From Clostridium beijerinckii (GTDB taxonomy: Bacteria > Bacillota > Clostridia > Clostridiales > Clostridiaceae), in contig NZ_CP144906.1 in assembly GCF_036699995.1 (NCBI RefSeq), positions 4,785,001 to 4,849,000 of the forward strand: a stretch of DNA of 64,000 nucleotides, read 5' to 3'. Both the position numbers and the translations under genes were made by a program. Positions 19,782 to 29,320 of the stretch are shown piece by piece. Position 1 is the stretch's first letter, and each line of letters opens with the position of its first letter. Under the pieces are notes generated by a model. The model was not told the DNA's origin, searched no databases, and saw only the letters and a list, made by a program, of their open reading frames with translations.

Positions 19782-20336
19782 CATATTCCAAATTTCTTTT
19801 TTAGTTGTAGATACGCATGTTGCTCCTGAATTTAATGCCTGCATTACCTCTTCCTTAGTTTCAATTAGCCCCCCAGCAACAACTGGTTTGCTAGAATACT
19901 TTGAAATGATTTCAATTACCTTTGGAATTATTCCTGGAAGTACCTCTATTGCATCGCATTCAGAAATCATATGGCTTTTTACATTGTTTAAAGAAAGTGT
20001 ATCAAATATAAAAACCCTTTGAACTCCTAATAAATTATACTTTTTTGCTAGTTTTACAACTTGTGGCTTTGTACTTATTATTCCACTAAATTTAGTTTCT
20101 TCTTTAATATACTTTACAACAATTTCCTTATTCGTAAATCCTTCAACCAAATCTATATGGATTATTCCTATTTTATTTCTAGATGTTATAATTTCACTTA
20201 TCTCTTTAATATTCATTACATCTCCAAATAAAACAAATATAACTTGAGCTTCTGAATCTAACGCCTGATTTAATTGTTCTTCATTTTTTACTGCTGCTAT
20301 AATTGGATTTTCTTCTAATAACTCTTTTATATTCAT
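19779..20336 (-). CDS. glpP: Glycerol-3-phosphate-responsive antiterminator
   Basis: GlpP binds leader mRNA in the presence of glycerol-3-phosphate and lets transcription pass terminators of glp genes. The 185-residue TIM-barrel-like protein shows the family pattern ENPIIAAVKNEEQLNQAL, VFVLFGD-like IFVLFGDVMNIKEI, IHIDLVEGF, IISTKPQVVKLAKKYNLLGVQRVFIFDT and VVAGGLIETKEEV. The start is the ATG at 20336, four bases after GGGAGG. It has its own promoter, and the glpK leader RNA begins within its stop codon. Confidence 0.93.
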   Translation of the reverse strand: MNIKELLEENPIIAAVKNEEQLNQALDSEAQVIFVLFGDVMNIKEISEIITSRNKIGIIHIDLVEGFTNKEIVVKYIKEETKFSGIISTKPQVVKLAKKYNLLGVQRVFIFDTLSLNNVKSHMISECDAIEVLPGIIPKVIEIISKYSSKPVVAGGLIETKEEVMQALNSGATCVSTTKKEIWNM

Positions 20337-20372
20337 TGGCCCTCCCATGTAATTGTTTTCTTTTTTATTCTT

Positions 20373-20401
20373 AGTATTACATAGTTGTTTGTCTCTGTCA
20401 A
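20373..20401 (-). promoter_or_regulatory. glpP promoter
   Basis: TTGACA (20401-20396) and AATACT (20378-20373) are 17 bases apart on the minus strand. The bases downstream (AGAAAACAATTACAT) are shared with the glpF promoter region, so the two promoters look like copies. Confidence 0.7.
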
Positions 20402-20421
20402 TTCTAACTATTAATTAACTT

Positions 20422-21135
20422 TTATAATATTCCATGTAACATTACATAAAATAATGCAGCTAAAGTTCCTCCTACAATTGGGGCAACAACAGGAATCCAT
20501 GCATATCCCCAATTAGAATCTCCCTTATCAGGTATAGGTAATACTGCATGTGCGATTCTTGGCATTAAATCTCTTGCTGGATTAATTGCATATCCTGTTG
20601 GGCCTCCTAAACTTACACCAATAGCCAAAATTAAAAATGCTACAAACAATGTTCCCATTCCATTTGATAGATTTTGATCTCCCATTCCTAAAATTGCATA
20701 AACTAGTACAAATGTTCCTACAAGCTCAGTTATAAAATTAATTGAAGTATTCTTTACTTGAGGGCCTGTACAAAATACACCAAGTTTGCTTCCTTTATCT
20801 TCAGTAGCTTTAAATTGATCATTATAAACAATAAATACCAAAACTGCTCCTAAAAATGCACCAATACATTGTCCAGCTAAATAAATCGGAACTTGAGCCC
20901 ATGCTACTTTACCTATTACTGCTAACGCAATTGTTAATGCTGGATTAAAATGAGCCCCACTATAACTTCCAAAAATCAATGCTGGAATTCCTACCGCAAA
21001 AGCCCATCCTATTGCAATTACTATTAATCCTGCTCCTGATCCACCTGATTTTTTTAATACGACATTGGCTACAACACCATCACCTAATAGAATAAGTAAT
21101 AAAGTACCTACTAATTCTGCGAAAAAAATTGTCAT
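20422..21135 (-). CDS. glpF: Glycerol uptake facilitator (aquaglyceroporin)
   Basis: GlpF lets glycerol diffuse through the membrane. The 237-residue protein has six membrane spans and both pore half-helix motifs, FNPALT (after GSYSGAH) and INPARD. The Arg after the second NPA motif and the Asp residue beside it mark the glycerol-conducting subtype. It is the first gene of the glycerol set, 73 bases before the glpP start region, and lies behind a structured leader. Confidence 0.95.
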   Translation of the reverse strand: MTIFFAELVGTLLLILLGDGVVANVVLKKSGGSGAGLIVIAIGWAFAVGIPALIFGSYSGAHFNPALTIALAVIGKVAWAQVPIYLAGQCIGAFLGAVLVFIVYNDQFKATEDKGSKLGVFCTGPQVKNTSINFITELVGTFVLVYAILGMGDQNLSNGMGTLFVAFLILAIGVSLGGPTGYAINPARDLMPRIAHAVLPIPDKGDSNWGYAWIPVVAPIVGGTLAALFYVMLHGIL

Positions 21136-21304
21136 AACATTATCTCCCTTCTACTTCACAATACTTGTTTATTTTTTAACATTTTAGAACGGTTAATATT
21201 ACCAGAAAACAACACATTACATAATATTCATAATTTATTTTAGTATGACTAATTTAATTTAAAAGTTTTAAATCAATGTACATCCAGTAATTTTGGCCAT
21301 AAGT

Positions 21305-21450
21305 ATAGCCACATAAAACTCCTTACATTTTAAACAATCATATATTTCTAACTGTTTAAAACATAAGTTTTAAATTTACTTGGTAATCATAAGATTTCTT
21401 AAGTAAACTTAGTTTTATGTGGCTTTATTCTCTATTTCTCTATAGCCTAC
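21305..21450 (-). ncRNA. Structured leader RNA of glpF
   Basis: The minus strand opens with GTAGGCTATAGAGAAATAG, then a closing stem AGCCACATAAAAC with its complement about 120 bases later, and two inner helices: GTTTACTT with AAGTAAAT, and TTTTAAACA with TGTTTAAAA. It is the sister of the glpK leader. No T run follows the closing stem, so it is not a plain terminator. It lies about 170 bases before glpF. Confidence 0.7.
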
Positions 21451-21501
21451 ATTTCTAAAATTTTTTCAGAACTGCAATGTAATTGTTTTCTTGTTAGATT
21501 T

Positions 21502-21530
21502 AGTATCACATATTTACTTTATAGTGTCAA
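21502..21530 (-). promoter_or_regulatory. glpF promoter
   Basis: TTGACA (21530-21525) and GATACT (21507-21502) are 17 bases apart on the minus strand, about 50 bases upstream of the leader RNA. Confidence 0.7.
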
Positions 21531-21716
21531 GCTTAGTTAATAATATAACAATTAAAATCAATACATATTATTTGCTCATTCATTCTTAATTACTTGACTG
21601 CCAATGCATCTTATTTCATACCTAATTATTGTTTCTTATTTTCTTCTTTTAATCCTTATTTTTACAATCAAACATTGTTAATATTTTATCTATTATAAAT
21701 TTATCTTAAGAACACA

Positions 21717-21754
21717 AGAACTATAGATAAATGTTCAAATTTATCTATAGTTCT
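21717..21754 (-). terminator. Terminator after the uridine-kinase-like gene
   Basis: A 16-base-pair hairpin, AGAACTATAGATAAAT with its complement, lies about 35 bases after the stop codon on the minus strand. The following bases are T-rich but not a pure run. The rest of 21136-21787 holds the glpF promoter and leader and no further gene. Confidence 0.65.
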
Positions 21755-21787
21755 ATATAATAATATTAGTGAAATAACATACTTAAT

Positions 21788-23443
21788 TTAATATTCATAA
21801 AAAGCTGATCCTCCGATAAATTCTCTTAACAGAGAATTCTTTGGCACTTCATCAACATTAATCTCTTTGAAAAAGTTCAAAAACGATTTTAATCTTATAG
21901 CTTCTGAATAAACTGAACTTTCTTCCGTTATTTCATCTAGCTCTTTTAATGCATATGGCTTTAAAACGCCGAGTTCATAAACCAATGTAGAATTAAATGC
22001 TACATCCGCACCTTCTTGATAAACAAATATATTATTTTTTTCTCCTTTCTTTATAGATTTCCACATTTTTAAAGTTTCTTCCGCCTTATATCCTCTTGAT
22101 AATGAATCTCTAACTATTCTTCTCACCTTTCGTACATCTGTTGTAGAAATTCTATTATGATTATCTATATTTAGCTGTGTCAATGCTGATATATATATTT
22201 TAAATACATTCCTATTTAAATTGCTTGAAATTAAATTTGGATTTAAACCATGTATCCCCTCAAGTATCAAAACTCCATTTTTAGGTAATTTAACTTTATA
22301 GTCATTCCATTCTTTTTTCCCAGTTTTAAAATTATAAGTAGGAAGATCCACTTCCTCTCCACTCATTAACCTTTCCAAATTATCATTCAACAAACTCAAG
22401 TCCAATGCATCAATTGATTCATAGTTATAATCTCCATTCTCATCTTTCGGCGTTTCTTCTCTATTTACAAAATAGTTATCCAAAGACAATGGTATAGGTA
22501 TTAATCCATTCACTCTCAATTGTATACTTAACCTATTCGCAAAAGTAGTTTTTCCTGAGGATGATGGGCCAGCGATAAGTATGATTTTTACATCTTTTCT
22601 ATCTAAAACATCATCAGCTATATTAGCTATTTTCTTTTCATGAAGCCCCTCTGAAACCATAATTATATTTCTTAATTCATTGTTAAGCACTTTTTCATTT
22701 AGAGTCCCGACATCTTCGATTCCTAAAATGTTTAGCCATCTTTGAGTCTCTATGAAAATTTTTGTTAAGCTCTTCTCTTCTCTAAATTCAGCTAATTCAC
22801 TTAGATTAGTCTCTTCTGGCCTCTGTAAAATGAATCCTGATTCATACTTAAATACATCAAATTTATTTATGATGCCTGTTGAATATCCCATAGGACCATA
22901 AAAATAATCGTACCTTCCTTCAAGCTCATAAAGATGAACATGCTTTATATCACAATACTTTAAAAGCTTAACTTTATCGTCCATCTTATATCCTTCAAAA
23001 ATCTTAATAGCTTCTTCTTTTGACGTTCTCATACTCTTAATTGGTACATTTCTATCTATTATTTCTTGCATCTTAACCTTTATCTTATCAATTTCACCTT
23101 TACTTAATGGATTTTCCTTATGAACTTCTCCATATACTGCCTTACTTATAGCATGGTCTATTGTTATCTTTGATTCTGGAAATAAATCCAATGCTACCTT
23201 TATAAATATAAACTGTAAAGTTCTTGTGAATATTTTCATTCCAAGTTCTGTATCAAAGCCTATTAATTCTACTTCCCCATCATCCTCTATTACTTCAGTT
23301 AATTCACAATACCTTCCATTTAATTTGCATATAGCTATATCTTTAACCCTATCTTTGTAATTACCCATAATTAATTCATAAAAAGTCAGTCCTTTTTTAG
23401 CTTTAATTTTCTTATCTTTAAATTCAATCCCTCTACACTCCAT
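21788..23443 (-). CDS. Uridine kinase-like nucleoside kinase with threonyl-tRNA-synthetase-type N-terminal domains
   Basis: This 551-residue protein combines an N-terminal TGS-like and ThrRS second-additional-domain-like half (conserved HAISKAVYGEVH region) with a C-terminal P-loop uridine/phosphoribulokinase-family kinase (ILIAGPSSSGKTTFANRLS at about 285-303, DNYFVNREETP, ILEGIHGLNPNL). Proteins of this layout are common in clostridia and are annotated nucleoside kinase; their real substrate is not settled. The ATG at 23443 is favoured over TTG at 23452 by its distance from AAAGG. It is a single-gene unit with its own terminator. Confidence 0.85.
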   Translation of the reverse strand: MECRGIEFKDKKIKAKKGLTFYELIMGNYKDRVKDIAICKLNGRYCELTEVIEDDGEVELIGFDTELGMKIFTRTLQFIFIKVALDLFPESKITIDHAISKAVYGEVHKENPLSKGEIDKIKVKMQEIIDRNVPIKSMRTSKEEAIKIFEGYKMDDKVKLLKYCDIKHVHLYELEGRYDYFYGPMGYSTGIINKFDVFKYESGFILQRPEETNLSELAEFREEKSLTKIFIETQRWLNILGIEDVGTLNEKVLNNELRNIIMVSEGLHEKKIANIADDVLDRKDVKIILIAGPSSSGKTTFANRLSIQLRVNGLIPIPLSLDNYFVNREETPKDENGDYNYESIDALDLSLLNDNLERLMSGEEVDLPTYNFKTGKKEWNDYKVKLPKNGVLILEGIHGLNPNLISSNLNRNVFKIYISALTQLNIDNHNRISTTDVRKVRRIVRDSLSRGYKAEETLKMWKSIKKGEKNNIFVYQEGADVAFNSTLVYELGVLKPYALKELDEITEESSVYSEAIRLKSFLNFFKEINVDEVPKNSLLREFIGGSAFYEY

Positions 23444-23688
23444 ACTATTCAAACCTTTCTTTCTATAATTTGATTATCCCTTTAGATTTTAATTCCACAA
23501 TTTGAAAATTAAGCTTCCCGTCTCTGCAAAGTCTCTTATTCTAATTGTATTCAAATATTTGGGTACCATAATAATCATTTCAAATATATTATATACACTA
23601 TTTCCAAAAAAGATAAACTTTTTTATTAAGTCTATAAAATAAAATAGACATTCCAAACTTACCATGAAATGTACTTATTTAACATAAC

Positions 23689-23786
23689 TACTTTTTTATA
23701 TGGTGAAATGATCTTAATTGCAGCATAGCTGCTTTTTTCTATGGTGAAATGATCTTAATTGCAGCATAGCTGCTTTTTTCTATGGT
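23689..23786 (+). repeat. Tandem 41-bp repeat carrying two terminator-like hairpins
   Basis: A 41-base unit starting TGGTGAAATGATCTTAATTG (23701 and 23742) is repeated exactly, with partial flanking copies. Each unit holds GCAGC-ATA-GCTGC followed by six T, the form of a weak intrinsic terminator on the plus strand. It lies 50 bases before the DUF421 gene. The rest of 23453-23836 shows nothing else certain. Confidence 0.8.
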
Positions 23787-23836
23787 GTGTATATTAATTT
23801 TATTTTTGCAAATATTATTTTCGAGGTGATTTTTTA

Positions 23837-24535
23837 ATGTTTGTAGTATCAATCAGAACTGCTATTTTATATTTGTTGGTTGTATTAACCATGAGGTTAA
23901 TGGGAAAAAGGCAAATAGGAGAACTTCAGCCTTATGAATTTGTAATAACTATTATGATTTCAGACTTAGCATCATTGCCAATGCAAGACACAAGGCTGCC
24001 ATTATTATTAGGTATTATACCAATTATAACATTGCTATTTTTAAAAACACTTTTAACACAAATAGGATTGAAATTTCAATATACCCGAAAGCTCGTAGAT
24101 GGAGAGCCTTGCATATTAGTCCATAAAGGGAAAATTAATTACTCAACGCTAAAAAAGCAACAATTAAATATAGATGAGTTACTAGAAGAGTTACGACTTG
24201 CCAATTATTTTAATCTTGATGAAATTCAATATGCAATTTTAGAGAATGATGGTCAAATATCTATATTACCAACAGATTATAATTCTTCTAATGCATCAAA
24301 TTCAGGAAATACTGCTCAAAACACTGAAGCAAAATTACCAAAAGTATTAATTTCTGATGGTGAAGTAAATAAAAACTCACTAACTTCCATGAATAAAGAT
24401 GAAGAATGGATATCTAATCTACTTAAAAAGCACAATATTAAATCAATAAAGCATGTTCTTATTGCTTTATATGATACAGAAGGTAAATTTAAATATCAAC
24501 TTTTTGATAAATACGAAAAGGAGGATACGAAATGA
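23837..24535 (+). CDS. DUF421 membrane protein (YetF-like)
   Basis: The 232-residue protein has three membrane helices in the first 85 residues and the family signature LTMRLMGKRQIGELQPYEFVI only in part quoted here, then IMISDLASLPM. A soluble C-terminal domain follows (GEPCILVHKGKINY, LLEELRLANYF). YetF/YdfS proteins are found in spore formers, and their function is poorly known. The C-terminal part contains a Ser/Asn-rich insertion (about 150-165). It overlaps the next gene by four bases (ATGA). A GAGGTG ribosome binding site supports the ATG. Confidence 0.87.
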   Translation: MFVVSIRTAILYLLVVLTMRLMGKRQIGELQPYEFVITIMISDLASLPMQDTRLPLLLGIIPIITLLFLKTLLTQIGLKFQYTRKLVDGEPCILVHKGKINYSTLKKQQLNIDELLEELRLANYFNLDEIQYAILENDGQISILPTDYNSSNASNSGNTAQNTEAKLPKVLISDGEVNKNSLTSMNKDEEWISNLLKKHNIKSIKHVLIALYDTEGKFKYQLFDKYEKEDTK

Positions 24536-24912
24536 GAAATGCTATAATATCAATACTTTTGTTTCTCCTAACTATGTCCTGCGTATATTTTTTAAATAAG
24601 TCTGTCATTAGCTTATGCGATAAAATTGAAATGCAAACTGAAGATATCGAACTTAATATTGCGAGTGACAAAATGGAGGATGCCTATTATCAATCTCTTG
24701 AATTATTAAATACTATTCAAGATAATAATGTTTTAACATCTCTTTATCTTAGTCATCAAGAATTTGATAATTTGCTAAATGAGGCTTTAAAGTTATCTAC
24801 ATATCTTGTTCATAAAGATTCAACTGAAGCGCATACATCCCTGCATTTAGTAAAGCATAATACTGATCATCTAAAGAAGTTACAAGCTCCAAGTTTCGAG
24901 AATATTTTCTAA
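24532..24912 (+). CDS. DUF4363 family protein
   Basis: This 126-residue protein has one N-terminal membrane helix (about 4-22) and a helical body facing outside, with the pattern of DUF4363 proteins that follow DUF421 genes in clostridia. The ATGA overlap with the DUF421 gene means tight coupling, so the two probably work as one membrane unit. No catalytic motif can be seen, and the function is unknown. Confidence 0.75.
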   Translation: MRNAIISILLFLLTMSCVYFLNKSVISLCDKIEMQTEDIELNIASDKMEDAYYQSLELLNTIQDNNVLTSLYLSHQEFDNLLNEALKLSTYLVHKDSTEAHTSLHLVKHNTDHLKKLQAPSFENIF

Positions 24913-24949
24913 TAGAACTTTGACATGCGAACTTTTATTGTATCATACA

Positions 24950-25107
24950 TAAATTCCGCATATATAAGCATTCATTTTATTTGCAGAATTATGCACCACA
25001 ATAATTTATGCATAAAACCTAGTGTTATTTGCATAAATTATTGTTTTTCTGCATAAACTTTATTTTTTAATGCATATTTTTAATATTTTTATGAATATTT
25101 TTTCATT
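24950..25107 (+). promoter_or_regulatory. Cluster of ArgR-type (ARG box) half-sites before argG
   Basis: Within about 150 bases the words TGCATA, TATGCA or TATGAATA occur at least seven times, for example TTTATGCATAAAAC, TTTGCATAAATTATTG and TATGAATATTTTTTCAT just before the promoter. These resemble ARG boxes bound by ArgR/AhrC. The exact sites are not certain. Confidence 0.5.
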
Positions 25108-25113
25108 TTACAC

Positions 25114-25142
25114 TTGATTATTCTTTTATAAAACTGTATAAT
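25114..25142 (+). promoter_or_regulatory. argG promoter
   Basis: TTGATT (25114-25119), a 17-base spacer and TATAAT (25137-25142). The candidate ARG boxes lie immediately upstream. Confidence 0.75.
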
Positions 25143-25255
25143 TATAAACATCAGTTAGGCATTATAAATTAGATTAATTTATTGATTATATTCGAGAAAA
25201 TAGCATTGCATGTATGTTTATGCATTTTATATGATTATTTAGGAGGGCTTTTAAA

Positions 25256-26479
25256 ATGATAAAATATAACAAAGTAGTTTTAGCTTATTCAGGAGGACTA
25301 GATACATCAATTATTATCCCATGGCTTAAAGAAAATTACGGGTGCGAAGTAATTGCTGTATGCGGAAATGTAGGGCAAAAGGACGAGCTTGATGGATTAG
25401 AAGAAAAAGCAATAAAAACAGGAGCATCAAAATTATATATTGAAGATTTAACTCAAGAGTTCGTTGATGATTATATCTTCCCTACTATTCAAGCTGGTGC
25501 TATATATGAAGGTAAATATCTTCTTGGAACCTCATTTGCTAGACCAATAATCGGAAAAAGGTTAGTTGAAATTGCTAAAGCAGAAGGAGCAGATGCAATT
25601 TGTCACGGATGCACAGGTAAAGGAAATGACCAAGTAAGATTTGAAATGGCAGTTAAAGCATTTGCTCCAGAAATGCCAATAATTGCTCCATGGAGAATTT
25701 GGGATATTAAATCAAGAGAAGATGAAATAGATTATGCAGAGGCTAAAAATGTTCCATTAAAAATCAACCGTGAAACAAATTACAGCAAAGATAAAAACAT
25801 TTGGCATTTAAGCCATGAAGGTTTAGATTTAGAATTTCCTGAAAATGAACCACAATATGATAAAATTTTAGAACTTTGCAAAACTTTAGAGGCAGCTCCA
25901 AATGAGGCAACTTATATAACATTATCGTTTAAAAACGGAATTGCCGTTGCTTTAAATGGTAAAAAAATGAACAGCGTTGAATTACTAGATGAATTAAACA
26001 AAATTGGTGGAGAAAATGCTATTGGTATAACTGACATGGTAGAAAACAGACTTGTTGGTATGAAATCAAGAGGTGTTTATGAAACTCCAGGTGGAACTAT
26101 TCTTTATAAAGCACATAAAGATCTAGAAGAACTTTGCTTAGACAAGGAAACAGCTCACTATAAAGAGCAAATTGCTTTAAAGTTTGCTGATTTAGTATAT
26201 AACGGTCAATGGTTTACTCCTCTTAGAGAAGCATTAACTGAATTTATTAATAAAACTCAAGAAACAGTTACAGGAGAAATAAAATTAAAATTATACAAAG
26301 GAAATATTGTCAATGCCGGCATGACTAGCCCATACTCACTATATAGTGAAGAATATGCAACTTTCGGAGAAGATGGAGTATACGATCAAAAGGACTCTGC
26401 TGGATTCATTAATCTATACGGTCTTCCAACAGTTGTAAAAGCTAAAATGCAAGAAAAAATTAAGAAAGAGGAAATGTAA
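25256..26479 (+). CDS. argG: Argininosuccinate synthase
   Basis: ArgG condenses citrulline and aspartate with ATP to argininosuccinate. The 407-residue enzyme starts with the PP-loop [17 protein letters not shown]; further blocks are [30 protein letters not shown] and [11 protein letters not shown]. Length is normal. An AGGAGG ribosome binding site precedes the ATG. Its stop overlaps the argH start by one base (TAATG), so the pair is coupled. Confidence 0.97.
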   Translation: MIKYNKVVLAYSGGLDTSIIIPWLKENYGCEVIAVCGNVGQKDELDGLEEKAIKTGASKLYIEDLTQEFVDDYIFPTIQAGAIYEGKYLLGTSFARPIIGKRLVEIAKAEGADAICHGCTGKGNDQVRFEMAVKAFAPEMPIIAPWRIWDIKSREDEIDYAEAKNVPLKINRETNYSKDKNIWHLSHEGLDLEFPENEPQYDKILELCKTLEAAPNEATYITLSFKNGIAVALNGKKMNSVELLDELNKIGGENAIGITDMVENRLVGMKSRGVYETPGGTILYKAHKDLEELCLDKETAHYKEQIALKFADLVYNGQWFTPLREALTEFINKTQETVTGEIKLKLYKGNIVNAGMTSPYSLYSEEYATFGEDGVYDQKDSAGFINLYGLPTVVKAKMQEKIKKEEM

Positions 26480-27864
26480 TGAAGCTTTGGGGCGGACGAT
26501 TCAAAAAAGGCACTGACAAATTAGTTAATGATTTTAATTCTTCTATAAATGTTGATAGCAGAATGTATAGAGAAGATATTGAAGGCAGTCTAGCTCATGC
26601 TTCCATGCTTGGAAATCAAAATATAATTTCTAAGGAAGCTAGTGATAGGATTACTTCTGGTCTTCTAGAAATATTAAAAAGAATGGATAATGGAGTTATA
26701 GAAATTGATGAAACTTCTGAAGACATTCATAGTTTTGTTGAAGGTACTTTGACATATTACATTGGTGAATATGGAAAAATGCTTCATACTGGAAGAAGCA
26801 GAAATGACCAAGTAACTTTAGATTTAAGATTATATTTAAAGAAAGCTATAAAGTCATTACAACAAGATATCATAGCTTTAGAAGAAGTTCTTTTGGAAAA
26901 AGCTAATGAAAACATAGGTACAATAATGCCTGGGTATACTCATATGCAAAAGGCTCAGCCGATTACATTCGCTCATCACCTTTTAGCTTATGCTGAAATG
27001 TTTAAAAGAGATCTAGGAAGACTTTCTGATTGCTATAAACGTGTTGATGAGATGCCACTTGGATCTGGAGCACTAGCAACATCCACATACCCTATTGATA
27101 GAGAATCTGTTGCTCGCGATCTTGGTTTTTCAAAGGTTACACTAAATAGTTTAGATTCTGTTTCTGATAGAGATTATGCTATTGAAACACTTTCTTGTCT
27201 TTCAATGATAATGATGCATTTATCAAGATTTTCAGAGGAAATAATTCTTTGGTGTACTAATGAATTTAGCTTTATCGAACTTGATGATGGTTATAGCACT
27301 GGAAGCAGTATTATGCCTCAAAAGAAGAATCCTGATGTTGCAGAACTAGTTAGAGGTAAGACTGGTAGAGTTTATGGAGACCTTATGACTTTACTTACTG
27401 TTATGAAAGGAATTCCTCTCGCTTATAATAAAGATATGCAGGAAGATAAAGAAGCTCTATTTGATGGATTAGATACAGTTGTTCTTTCACTTAAAACTTT
27501 CTGTGGAATGATTAAAACAATGAAAGTTAAGAAAGAAAATATGAGAAAAGGTGCTGGTCTTGGATTTACTAACGCTACTGATGTAGCTGACTACTTAGTA
27601 AAAAAAGGTATGCCATTTAGAAATGCTCATGAAGTAGTCGGAGAAATAGTCCTTCAATGTATTAAAGATAACAAGATGATTGAAGAATTAACTATGGAAG
27701 AATTTAAGAACTTCTCTCCTACATTTGAGGAAGATATTTACCACGCTATAGATTTACTTACTTGCGTAGAAGAGCGTAAAGTTATAGGCGGTCCTTCTAC
27801 AGAATCAGTGAAAATTCAAATTGAAGCATTAAAAAATTTTATAGCAGAAAATAAAGAAGTTTAA
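26479..27864 (+). CDS. argH: Argininosuccinate lyase
   Basis: ArgH splits argininosuccinate into arginine and fumarate. The 461-residue protein begins [19 protein letters not shown], has [16 protein letters not shown] and the signature [20 protein letters not shown] with the catalytic Ser loop. Coupled to argG by a one-base overlap. The two form an operon apart from argCJBDF, which follows after a 324-base spacer. Confidence 0.97.
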   Translation: MKLWGGRFKKGTDKLVNDFNSSINVDSRMYREDIEGSLAHASMLGNQNIISKEASDRITSGLLEILKRMDNGVIEIDETSEDIHSFVEGTLTYYIGEYGKMLHTGRSRNDQVTLDLRLYLKKAIKSLQQDIIALEEVLLEKANENIGTIMPGYTHMQKAQPITFAHHLLAYAEMFKRDLGRLSDCYKRVDEMPLGSGALATSTYPIDRESVARDLGFSKVTLNSLDSVSDRDYAIETLSCLSMIMMHLSRFSEEIILWCTNEFSFIELDDGYSTGSSIMPQKKNPDVAELVRGKTGRVYGDLMTLLTVMKGIPLAYNKDMQEDKEALFDGLDTVVLSLKTFCGMIKTMKVKKENMRKGAGLGFTNATDVADYLVKKGMPFRNAHEVVGEIVLQCIKDNKMIEELTMEEFKNFSPTFEEDIYHAIDLLTCVEERKVIGGPSTESVKIQIEALKNFIAENKEV

Positions 27865-27915
27865 TAAGACTAGTAATTATAAAGAAAAAATTTAATATTT
27901 TTTTCCTTGTAATAA

Positions 27916-28109
27916 TAGCAGCCGTAACATTCTCAGATAACGGCTGCTAAGTCTTAGACTAAATACTCCTTAAGTGTATATTAATATCCCTTGAGGTATA
28001 GGTTTAACTAAGATTCAGATGGAAATCCCCATCTGAATCAAGTTCTACTTCATAAAAACTTTCAATTGTCTATGAAATTTCTAACACGAAATTTTATAGA
28101 CAATTGAAA
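27916..28109 (+). other. Four consecutive hairpins between argH and argC
   Basis: Hairpins lie at 27916-27949 (TAGCAGCCGT arm), 27953-28012 (CTTAG...CTTAAG arms, imperfect), 28011-28040 (GATTCAGATGG arm) and 28060-28109 (TTCAATTGTCTATGAAATTT arm, about 20 pairs). None is followed by a run of T, so they are not ordinary terminators. They fill most of the 324-base spacer. Confidence 0.65.
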
Positions 28110-28188
28110 TACTATAGTTAAGAATTAACATACAAAAATCAATAATATTATTTTGCAATAATCAAATAAACAAGGGGGCTATTTAAAA

Positions 28189-29223
28189 TTGGTTAAAATC
28201 GGAATAATTGGTGCCACAGGATATGTAGGCGCTGAACTTTTAAGATTATTATTATCTCACCCAAAGGTTGAAGTTGCAGCTTTAAGTTCAGTTTCTTTTG
28301 AGGGGCAAGAGATTAGCAATATATATAAAAATTTTTTAAGCAAAACAAATCTAATTTGTGAGTCTGCACATGATGTTGTTGAAAAGTGTGATGTAATCTT
28401 CACCGCCCTACCTCATGGATTAAGTGAAGATATTGCTAAAAAAGCTCTAGACAACAAGAAGATCTGCATTGATATGGGTGCTGATTTTAGATTATCTAGC
28501 GAAGAAGAATATGAAAAGTGGTACGGAAAAAAATTCACACAACCTGAAATACATACAGATAGTGTTTATGGACTTCCAGAATTAAATAGAGATAAGATCA
28601 AAGAATGTTCTTTAGTTGCTAACCCTGGTTGTTATCCAACAACTATAGAATTAGGGCTAATGCCGTTACTTAAAAATTCATTAATAAAATTAGATAATAT
28701 TATTTGTGATTCTAAATCTGGAACTACAGGCGCTGGAAGAGGATTAACTTTAAATACTCACTTTCCAGAAGAAAATGAAACTTTTGCTCCATATAAAGTA
28801 GGTGCTCATAGACATACACCTGAAATCGAGGAAACATTATCTGCTATGGCAGAAGATAAAGTAAATGTAACATTCACTCCTCACCTACTTCCAATTAATA
28901 GAGGAATAGTTTCAACAATTTACTGTATCCCAAGAGATAAAGTAAATCTTGAAGAAATTCATAAACTATATACAGAATTTTATAAAGATGAACCTTTCGT
29001 AAATGTACTTCCGCTTGGTGATACAGCTTCAATAAAAAACGTACGATTAACAAACGATTGTCATATATCTTTACACTTAAATCATAGAGAAGATCAAATT
29101 ATTATTGTTAGTACTATAGATAACATGATTAAAGGTGCTGCCGGACAAGCAATTCAAAACATGAATATAATTTTAGGTTTTGATGAATCGGAAGGTTTAA
29201 ATCTAATTGCACCAGCTTTTTAA
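28189..29223 (+). CDS. argC: N-acetyl-gamma-glutamyl-phosphate reductase
   Basis: ArgC reduces N-acetylglutamyl phosphate to the semialdehyde with NADPH. The 344-residue protein has GIIGATGYVGAELLRLL at the N-terminus and the active-site block VANPGCYPT with the catalytic Cys. The start is TTG at 28189, ten bases after AAGGGGG; no ATG is available nearby. First gene of argCJBDF. Confidence 0.96.
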   Translation: MVKIGIIGATGYVGAELLRLLLSHPKVEVAALSSVSFEGQEISNIYKNFLSKTNLICESAHDVVEKCDVIFTALPHGLSEDIAKKALDNKKICIDMGADFRLSSEEEYEKWYGKKFTQPEIHTDSVYGLPELNRDKIKECSLVANPGCYPTTIELGLMPLLKNSLIKLDNIICDSKSGTTGAGRGLTLNTHFPEENETFAPYKVGAHRHTPEIEETLSAMAEDKVNVTFTPHLLPINRGIVSTIYCIPRDKVNLEEIHKLYTEFYKDEPFVNVLPLGDTASIKNVRLTNDCHISLHLNHREDQIIIVSTIDNMIKGAAGQAIQNMNIILGFDESEGLNLIAPAF

Positions 29224-29320
29224 TTCATATCATTTTTAAGTAATAAAAACTTTAACTGATTTCATTATTAATTATGCATTGTGCATCGAGCACTGTGCAT
29301 TGACTAAGGGGGTTATAAAT

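Noticed and set aside
29265-29305. Repeated TGCAT/GTGCAT words just before argJ
   Set aside because: They look like ARG boxes at first, but there are no A/T-rich centres with the right spacing. They look more like a short degenerate repeat, and the frame they open (from 29279) is not used.
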